Source: Limiplasma sp036652695
GTDB taxonomy: Bacteria; Bacillota; Clostridia; Christensenellales; Aristaeellaceae
Assembly (NCBI GenBank): GCA_036652695.1
Contig: JAVVVJ010000004.1
Span: 13,440 to 77,439, forward strand
Reading direction: 5' to 3'
DNA length: 64,000 nucleotides
Part shown: in pieces, positions 58,817-64,000 of the stretch
Numbering within the stretch: the first letter of the stretch is position 1
Layout: each line of letters begins with the position of its first letter
Made by a program: the position numbers and the translations under genes
The notes under the pieces: model-generated
What the model saw: the letters and a program-made list of their open reading frames with translations, nothing else
Databases searched by the model: none
What the model was told of the DNA's origin: nothing

Positions 58817-60052
58817 TTACCCCTCTACTTGGTATTCCGTAGGCACGCGGGTTTTGACAAACTGATTGAGCACCGCAAACACCACTAGCAGCAGTACCGA
58901 TACGAAGATCGCGCTCATGCCGCCCGTAAAGCCAAAGCGCTGCGCAGTGGCGCCCACGATGGTGGGCATTAAAATCGCTCCTGTGGAGCCAATGGCCAGC
59001 AAAGCGCTGGTCGCCATGGGGAAGGTGTTGGTGAAGATGCTTGCGTCGGAATAGATCATGGGGCAGATGCCAGCCATGCACAAGCCAAGCCCAGCTACGG
59101 AGAGGGTCATTGTTCCAATGTCACTGCTCAGCAGCATCATGCCAAAGAACACCGCCACGCCTAAGCTTGCGACCATCATCAAGGTCTTTTGCGAGACCTT
59201 GGACGAAATCGCTGCGCAGAGCAGCCGCCCTACCAGCATCACTGCCCAAAGCAGCGTCGCCATGGTCTGGCTGTATGCGCTGATCGCTTGCTTCAGCTCT
59301 GCGCCAGTCGTTCCAAAGCTCGCCATGATCGATTCCTTGCTTTGCACATAGCTGACCAGCCAGCCGTTGATGGCATATTCGGAACAGAGGTAGCAGAACA
59401 TCATCATTGCCAAAATCAGAAATGACGGGTTTTTCAAGAAGGACATGGTGCTTTGCGTCTTGTCGGCGCGGTCGGGTCGATCATCCACCAGCTTCATTTG
59501 GCTGAGGTTCCACAGGCTTAAGCAGCCGCAGAGGATCACAACCGCAAGCCCTGCCTGCCAGCCGAGCCATGCCTTTGCCAGCAGAAAAATCATCGGTGCG
59601 GCAATCGCGCCAGTGGCGAAGGAGGCATGCAGCAGGTTGGATGCCGCAGGGCTTCCGCCGGAAATGATATTGACCATGCGGTTGTCAAAGTTGGTTACGC
59701 CGCCGCGACCCATGCCTGTGAGCACAAACGCGATGAACAACCAAACGGGATTGCCCCACACGATCATCATTAGAAAGCCAATGAAGGCAAGCGCGGAGAG
59801 CAGCATCACGGAACGCTTGCGCCCCAGATACAGCGGGATGAGACCGCTGATGAAGCCCGCAACCAAGTTACCAATGGAGTGCGCGGATAGGAAGATGCCG
59901 CTCATGGTATCGCTGAGGCCATAGGCAAGCTTTAGGTCGGGCATGGCGGAGCCCATCATCAGGGTTAAGGAACCATTACAGAAAAACGCGAAAAAGCAGG
60001 TCCATAAGATTGCCTTCCCGCTTTTGTCCAGCTTTTTGATGAATGAAAACAT
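58817..60052 (-). CDS. MFS transporter
   Basis: 411 residues, 12 helices, major facilitator superfamily. The loop 2-3 motif is GLIPLYLGRKRSVML, and helix 4 region has FVLTGMGRGGVTNFDNRMV, which resembles sugar or fucose/glucose-type permeases (FucP-like). Helix 7 has EYAINGWLVSYVQ. AAAAGGAGAGCAC precedes the ATG at 60052. Last gene of the minus-strand TRAP operon, separated by a hairpin at 60081-60118. Substrate unknown, probably related to that of the TRAP system. Confidence 0.88.
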   Translation of the reverse strand: MFSFIKKLDKSGKAILWTCFFAFFCNGSLTLMMGSAMPDLKLAYGLSDTMSGIFLSAHSIGNLVAGFISGLIPLYLGRKRSVMLLSALAFIGFLMMIVWGNPVWLFIAFVLTGMGRGGVTNFDNRMVNIISGGSPAASNLLHASFATGAIAAPMIFLLAKAWLGWQAGLAVVILCGCLSLWNLSQMKLVDDRPDRADKTQSTMSFLKNPSFLILAMMMFCYLCSEYAINGWLVSYVQSKESIMASFGTTGAELKQAISAYSQTMATLLWAVMLVGRLLCAAISSKVSQKTLMMVASLGVAVFFGMMLLSSDIGTMTLSVAGLGLCMAGICPMIYSDASIFTNTFPMATSALLAIGSTGAILMPTIVGATAQRFGFTGGMSAIFVSVLLLVVFAVLNQFVKTRVPTEYQVEG

Positions 60053-60080
60053 AAGTGCTCTCCTTTTTTGTTGACATACA

Positions 60081-60118
60081 GTTCCCCGGCACAGCAGGCT
60101 TTGCTGTGCCGGGGGAAC
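60081..60118 (-). terminator. Hairpin between dctM and the MFS gene
   Basis: GTTCCCCGGCACAGCA (60081-60096) pairs with 60102-60118 with one bulged base; the loop is five bases. No T tract, so it may stabilise the TRAP mRNA end or give partial termination. Confidence 0.55.
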
Positions 60119-60158
60119 AATGGTATTTCTTTTTCGGCAACCTTCTTTGACGGTGCGA

Positions 60159-61466
60159 TTACACCATGCCCAACAGGGTAGGCAGCCACATCGATACAAA
60201 AGGCAGGTAGGTAATCACCAGCAAGCCAACAACCATAACCGCATACATTGGCAGCATATGCAGACTGGTGCGCTCAATGGGCGTCTTGCCAACCGCGCAG
60301 CCAACGAACAACGCCGAGCCGACAGGCGGTGTGCATAGGCCAATCGCTAGGTTGTAAATCATGATGATGCCAAAATGCACTGGGCTTAGGCCAATCGCAG
60401 CGCTGGTGACCACGGGCAGCAGAATGGGCGTCATGATCATGATCAGCGGAGCCATGTCCATAAAGCAGCCAAGCACTAGCAGCAGCGCGTTGATGATCAG
60501 CAGCAGCAGGTATTTGTTGTGCGTCACACTGACGAGCAGGTTGGTAAGGATATCGGGGATGTGCAGCACTACCATCATAAACGCGAACGCCTTTGCCACG
60601 GAGATCAATGTAAGGACAATGGCTAACGTTTTCAGCGCGTTTTTAAATACCGGGCCTAGCTCGCGCAGCTTTGCGGTGCGGAACACGAAGTAGGTGAGAA
60701 AGAAGGTGTAAACGCATGCGATGGCAGCCGCTTCCGTTGCGGTGAAGATGCCCGCCGCCATGCCGCCTAGGATGATTACGAGCGTCATCATGGGCAGAAT
60801 CGCATCAATGATGATCTTTGCGCGCTTGCCCTTGGGCGCACCCACGCCGACTGGGAAGTTGTACTTCTTGCGGATGCAGAAGCAGTAGATCAGGATGGAC
60901 AGCCCCAGCATAACGCCGGGGATGGCGCCCGCCATAAAGAGCGAGCCGATGGTAACGCCGCCGCCCGCAGCCAGCGCATAGATGACCATGTTATGGCTGG
61001 GAGGAATCAGCAGCCCCTGACAAGCCGTGCAAACCGTAAGACCAACGGAGAAATCCTCATCGTAGCCCGCTTTTTTCATCATGGGGATTACTACGGAGCC
61101 AAGCGAGGAAACATCCGCCACGGCAGAGCCGGATACGCCGCCAAAGAACATGGAATCGATGCAGTTGACATACGCGAGGCCGCCCTGAAAGCGACCCACG
61201 CAGAGGTTGGCAAAAGCCACAATCTTTTCTGAAATGCCACCTGCGGACATGAACTCGCCCATTAGGATGAAGAAGGGAATGGCCAGCAAGCTGAAGGATT
61301 TGATGCCCGCAATCATCTGGTTGACAATATCAGAAAAATTGATTCCACAAATCGCCGCACTGCCAAGCGTGGCAAGTAGCATAGCAAAGGAAACCGGCAC
61401 CTTCAGAAGCATAAGCAGGAAAAAGCCGCCGATTAGGACGATGCCAGCCCATGTTGAAGCGTCCAT
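60159..61466 (-). CDS. dctM: TRAP transporter large permease DctM
   Basis: 435-residue DctM-type permease with about 12 helices, the ion-coupled channel of the TRAP transporter. Family motifs ALLATLGSAAICGI-like N-terminus, LLAIPFFILMGEFM (about 50-63), FFGGVSGSAVADVSSLGSVVIPMM and PPSHNMVIYA are present. Its start codon overlaps the dctQ stop by one base (TAATG). It would carry a carboxylate or sugar acid across the membrane using a sodium or proton gradient. Confidence 0.95.
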   Translation of the reverse strand: MDASTWAGIVLIGGFFLLMLLKVPVSFAMLLATLGSAAICGINFSDIVNQMIAGIKSFSLLAIPFFILMGEFMSAGGISEKIVAFANLCVGRFQGGLAYVNCIDSMFFGGVSGSAVADVSSLGSVVIPMMKKAGYDEDFSVGLTVCTACQGLLIPPSHNMVIYALAAGGGVTIGSLFMAGAIPGVMLGLSILIYCFCIRKKYNFPVGVGAPKGKRAKIIIDAILPMMTLVIILGGMAAGIFTATEAAAIACVYTFFLTYFVFRTAKLRELGPVFKNALKTLAIVLTLISVAKAFAFMMVVLHIPDILTNLLVSVTHNKYLLLLIINALLLVLGCFMDMAPLIMIMTPILLPVVTSAAIGLSPVHFGIIMIYNLAIGLCTPPVGSALFVGCAVGKTPIERTSLHMLPMYAVMVVGLLVITYLPFVSMWLPTLLGMV

Positions 61467-62089
61467 TACTCATCGCCCTCCTTTTTCACGGTGGAATCGG
61501 GTTCGTCCGGGACATTTGTCGTAGGAGCAATGATGTTTCCAGCTTTGTCCATGTGAAGCACCTGCTCGGAATAATCGATATCAGGTGTGGTAAAGAGCGT
61601 TTCACTTGGCTTGATAATGCCTGTGAGGAACAAAATGGAGTCGAAGGTCATTAGAAAGCCCGCTAGCGGGATGGGCAGGAACTGCCACCATGTGCGCAAG
61701 CCGGTCATTGGCAGTTTGCCGGGCAAACGCATCATCTTAAGGCAACGCTCACCGCCGTAAAACAGCATAAAAGCGCCGCAGAGCAAGATACAGACATCCG
61801 TGAGAATATCTAACGACTTTTGCGCCTTCCCGTTCTTTTTCAGCCTGTTGTAAATCACCGTGACAGCCATATGCGCATGGTCGCGTACACCCATTGCGCA
61901 AGCTAAAAAAGCAAAAAGCGAAACCAGCAACAACGGAACCTCTTCTGCCCAGCTGATGCCCGTATTAAAGCAGTAACGCATAATGACCGTTATGGTTACG
62001 ATAATTACCATCGCTGCCAACGCGATTTCCGCGATGAGCAGAAACGCCTTATGGGTATAGGTGTTGAGAGTTCGCAAAAATTTAACCAT
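61466..62089 (-). CDS. dctQ: TRAP transporter small permease DctQ
   Basis: 207 residues with four helices, DctQ family. Conserved GISWAEEVPLLLVSLFAFLACAMGVRDHAHMAV (about 49-80) matches the small-permease signature, and PLAGFLMTFDSILFL forms the last helix. It has an unusually long hydrophilic C-terminal tail of about 45 residues (IDYSEQVLHMDKAG to KKEGDE), absent from most DctQ proteins. Coupled to dctM by a TAATG overlap. Confidence 0.93.
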   Translation of the reverse strand: MVKFLRTLNTYTHKAFLLIAEIALAAMVIIVTITVIMRYCFNTGISWAEEVPLLLVSLFAFLACAMGVRDHAHMAVTVIYNRLKKNGKAQKSLDILTDVCILLCGAFMLFYGGERCLKMMRLPGKLPMTGLRTWWQFLPIPLAGFLMTFDSILFLTGIIKPSETLFTTPDIDYSEQVLHMDKAGNIIAPTTNVPDEPDSTVKKEGDE

Positions 62090-62123
62090 CTTTACGGCTC
62101 ACCTCTCTTCCAAACGTGAAATT

Positions 62124-62155
62124 GGGAGAAGAAGCAGCAAACCGCCTCTTCTCCC
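62124..62155 (-). other. Stem-loop between dctP and dctQ
   Basis: GGGAGAAGA (62124-62132) pairs with TCTTCTCCC (62147-62155), loop of 14 bases. Such hairpins after a binding-protein gene usually protect its mRNA and give more binding protein than permease; that role is inferred. Confidence 0.6.
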
Positions 62156-62186
62156 TCTTTTACATGACGAATTTCAGTGGGTAGGC

Positions 62187-63179
62187 TTAGAAGCCTTCGC
62201 CCATCTTTTTGATCTCGTTGATCGTATCGATGTAGTCCTTGCCGTACTCATCGTATAGGGGAGCCATCTTGGCTTCGAACTCGGCGCGCGCTTCGGGGGT
62301 CAGTTCGATTACGGTGGTGCCAGCTTCGCGCACGATCTTCTCGGACTCGGCTTCCTTCGCCGCCCATGCCTTGATTTCGAACGCCTGGGTCTCATCCGCG
62401 CACGCTTCAATGATCGCCCAGTCGGCGGGATCAATGGAGGCTTTCACAGCAGCGGAGGCAAGCAGGATTTCGGGCACGCGGGTATGCGCGTCAAGGGTAA
62501 AGAAGGGAGCGGCCTCATAGTCGCCCATGTTCTGATAGGTGGGCCAGTTGTTCTCGGCGCCATCGATGATCTTGGTGGAAATGGAGGAGTACACATCGTT
62601 GGGGCCAATGCCCGTAACGGCGGTGCCGCCCAGCAGCTCTACCATTTTTACCATCATTTCGTTGTTCTGCATGCGAATCTTCATGCCAGCCAAGTCCGCA
62701 ACGGTGTTGATCGCCTTGGTGGTGTAGAAGGAACGGGAACCCGCATCATAATAGCACAGACCTACAAGGCCGGAACCGGATGCTTCGATATCCGCTAGGA
62801 ATTTCTGGCCGATTTCGCCGTTCAAAACTGCCCACATATGCTCGCCATTCTTATAAAGGTACGGCATCTGGATAGCGTTGATCGCGGGCACATAGCTGGC
62901 TACCGGGGAAGCGGACACGCGGGCGAAAGCCAAATCGCCAAGCTGCATGGCCTCAATGGATTCGGTTTCCTGCGCGTACAGGGTGCCGCCAGCATAGACG
63001 TCAATTTTAACGCGGCCTTCGGTTTTTTCGGCAACCAAGCGTGCAAACTCGTGATCCGCAAGCGCGGTGGGATAACCTTCGGCATGGACTTCGCTGAGCT
63101 TGAGAACCGTCTCTGCACCTGCACTTGCGACGCTGAGCATCATAACCAAGCAGAGAACCAAAGCAAGGACCTTTTTCAT
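62187..63179 (-). CDS. dctP: TRAP transporter substrate-binding protein DctP
   Basis: 330 residues. Signal peptide MKKVLALVLCLVMMLSVASAGA. The mature part has LKLSEVHAEGYPTALADHEFARLVAEKTEGR, IDVYAGGTLYAQETESIEAMQLGDLAF, and LAGMKIRMQNNEMMVKMVELLGGTAV, where the Arg of KIRMQ is the usual carboxylate ligand. So the substrate is probably an organic or sugar acid (uronate-like). AAGGAGGGTATTTC precedes the ATG at 63179. First gene of dctPQM-MFS under a cre-bearing promoter. Confidence 0.95.
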   Translation of the reverse strand: MKKVLALVLCLVMMLSVASAGAETVLKLSEVHAEGYPTALADHEFARLVAEKTEGRVKIDVYAGGTLYAQETESIEAMQLGDLAFARVSASPVASYVPAINAIQMPYLYKNGEHMWAVLNGEIGQKFLADIEASGSGLVGLCYYDAGSRSFYTTKAINTVADLAGMKIRMQNNEMMVKMVELLGGTAVTGIGPNDVYSSISTKIIDGAENNWPTYQNMGDYEAAPFFTLDAHTRVPEILLASAAVKASIDPADWAIIEACADETQAFEIKAWAAKEAESEKIVREAGTTVIELTPEARAEFEAKMAPLYDEYGKDYIDTINEIKKMGEGF

Positions 63180-63272
63180 AAGAAATACCCTCCTTATTTG
63201 TATTGCACTTCCATTTATTTATCACACGCCGCTAAACGGCATGCATAAATCAGCCTACCCTTGTTCGATGCG

Positions 63273-63286
63273 TGTAAACGCTTACA
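63273..63286 (-). promoter_or_regulatory. cre-like operator of the TRAP operon
   Basis: TGTAAACGCTTACA, a near-perfect palindrome matching the CcpA cre consensus. It lies about 13 bases downstream of the -10 box, so bound CcpA (or a local LacI protein) would block transcription when preferred sugars are present. Confidence 0.82.
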
Positions 63287-63298
63287 ATTACTAAATAT

Positions 63299-63327
63299 AG
63301 TGTAACAGAAAAACGCTTCGTTGTAAA
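63299..63327 (-). promoter_or_regulatory. Sigma-A promoter of the TRAP operon
   Basis: Minus strand TTTACA (63322-63327), 17 bases, TACACT (63299-63304), about 120 bases before dctP. The spacer contains a second GAAGCGTTTTT cre-like half. Confidence 0.72.
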
Positions 63328-63489
63328 GTGGTTTTCAAAAAAAACAAAAAATTCACAATGTCTATCTATTTCCTCACTTTTGAAGCACAAAACAGCAGGG
63401 AAAGCGCCTGCAAATTTCCGTGATCCAAAGAAAAAAGACGTTGACAAACAGAAAAAAGCATGATATAGTAATTTCCGCTGGTTAAGTTT

Positions 63490-63575
63490 GGAGAGATGGC
63501 CGAGCGGTTGATGGCGCTGGTCTTGAAAACCAGTGATATCGAAAGGTACCGGGGGTTCGAATCCCTCTCTCTCCG
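63490..63575 (+). tRNA. tRNA-Ser (TGA anticodon)
   Basis: Acceptor stem GGAGAGA (63490-63496) pairs with TCTCTCC (63568-63574), discriminator G. Anticodon arm CTGGT-CTTGAAA-ACCAG gives TGA, reading UCA. A long variable arm (GATATCGAAAGGTACC) and T loop TTCGAAT confirm a class II serine tRNA. The 3' end continues CCG, so the final A of CCA is not encoded. Confidence 0.97.
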
Positions 63576-63624
63576 CCGACTTATTTTTATGGAATAGGTA
63601 AGTGCATACATAACCGTCCATAAT

Positions 63625-63715
63625 GGAGAAGTACCCAAGTGGCCGAAGGGGCTCCCCTGCTAAGGGAGTAGTGTGGGTAACCGCAGCCCGGGTTCAAATC
63701 CCGGCTTCTCCGCCA
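63625..63715 (+). tRNA. tRNA-Ser (GCT anticodon)
   Basis: Acceptor GGAGAAG (63625-63631) pairs with CTTCTCC (63705-63711), discriminator G and encoded CCA (63713-63715). Anticodon arm CTCCC-CTGCTAA-GGGAG gives GCT, reading AGC and AGU. Long variable arm and T loop TTCAAAT are normal for serine. It follows the other serine tRNA by 49 bases, probably in one transcript. Confidence 0.97.
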
Positions 63716-64000
63716 AATCAATTCAAATCCGAACCGTGCATTTATCTTTGTAAATGAGCTGTTCGGCTGCATCTTTAAACGATAAGGTGCAGGAAAGACA
63801 AAATGCCTCCGTGTCAGCCAATAACGGCCAGCACGGAGGCTTTGCTATAGGCAAGCTTCATAAATCACCATAACCCATTGTGATTATTTCATTATATAGT
63901 CATAAGCAAATGACGGCAGAGGATCTGATGAAAACGAAGCGTAACCATGGGGCGATTGAAAACCAGCCATCCTTCGCAAGCTTTTCCTGCAATGGTTAAA
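63716..64000. terminator. Region after the tRNAs with a terminator-like hairpin
   Basis: GCCTCCGTG (63805-63813) pairs with CACGGAGGC (63832-63840), with an inner GCC/GGC stem and TTT after it; it probably ends the tRNA transcript. Beyond it, to the window edge, I see no supported gene; a 29-codon frame at 63910 has no ribosome site. Confidence 0.6.

Noticed and set aside
63910..63999. A 29-codon frame at the window end
   Set aside because: No ribosome site and no homology pattern visible.

Overview
The window looks like a GC-rich chromosomal contig from a Bacillota (Clostridia) bacterium. Supporting signs are AGGAGG-type ribosome binding sites on nearly every gene, TTG and GTG starts, sigma-A promoters with 17-bp spacers, a CIRCE element before groESL, a CcpA-type cre site, LacI/YesM/YesN-style regulators and an Orn/Lys/Arg decarboxylase-tmk gene order. 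A Christensenellales-like gut or fermenter organism is a guess only. Two assembly gaps (100 N and 10 N) break reading frames, so this is probably a scaffolded draft or metagenome assembly.

Layout. 0-3.2 kb: the 3' end of an Orn/Lys/Arg decarboxylase, a HAD phosphatase-thymidylate kinase fusion, and mnmA. 3.3-8.2 kb: a branched-chain amino acid ABC transporter (binding protein, LivH, a fused LivM-LivG, LivF), ended by a strong terminator. 8.3-10.1 kb (minus): a split transketolase. 10.1-14.0 kb: a vWA protein, PP2C phosphatase and Ser/Thr kinase in one operon, divergent from a two-TM protein with a Pro/Ala-rich repetitive tail; this resembles the TerY phosphorylation triad. 14.0-19.8 kb (minus): a type IV pilus/type II secretion-like operon (transglutaminase-like protein, PilC, four small prepilin-like or membrane proteins, PilT) ending in a membrane GGDEF protein. 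20.0-20.8 kb: an XRE regulator and a phage-type sigma-region-4-like protein.

21-31 kb: intracellular sugar use (GH94 phosphorylase, phosphohexomutase, YesM-like kinase, lone sugar-binding protein, YesN-like regulator, GH36 alpha-galactosidase). 31-34 kb: malic enzyme, GNAT acetyltransferase, MutY. 34-36 kb: groESL. 36.2-40.7 kb: a beta-mannan phosphorolysis operon (cellobiose 2-epimerase, LacI regulator, two GH130 phosphorylases). 40.7-45.0 kb: a 716-residue regulator made of LacI plus a solute-binding-protein domain, flanked by two HAD phosphatases that share its likely operator. 45.2-48.9 kb: membrane proteins and a large exported protein with a binding-protein-like C-terminal half. 49.3-52.2 kb: a MotAB/ExbBD/ZorAB-like stator module without effector genes. 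52.3-56.8 kb: a cupin protein and an ECF sigma/anti-sigma operon with two paralogous secreted proteins. 57.2-58.7 kb: a sensor diguanylate cyclase. 58.8-63.2 kb (minus): a TRAP transporter plus an MFS transporter under a cre-bearing promoter. 63.5-63.7 kb: two serine tRNAs.

How it fits together: alpha-galactosidase, the 2-epimerase, GH130 and GH94 phosphorylases and the mutase lack signal peptides, and together suit cytoplasmic breakdown of imported galacto-gluco-mannan and cello-oligosaccharides. The most unusual loci are the vWA-PP2C-kinase set, the LacI-binding-protein fusion with its paired operators, and the orphan stator operon. All functions are inferred from sequence alone.
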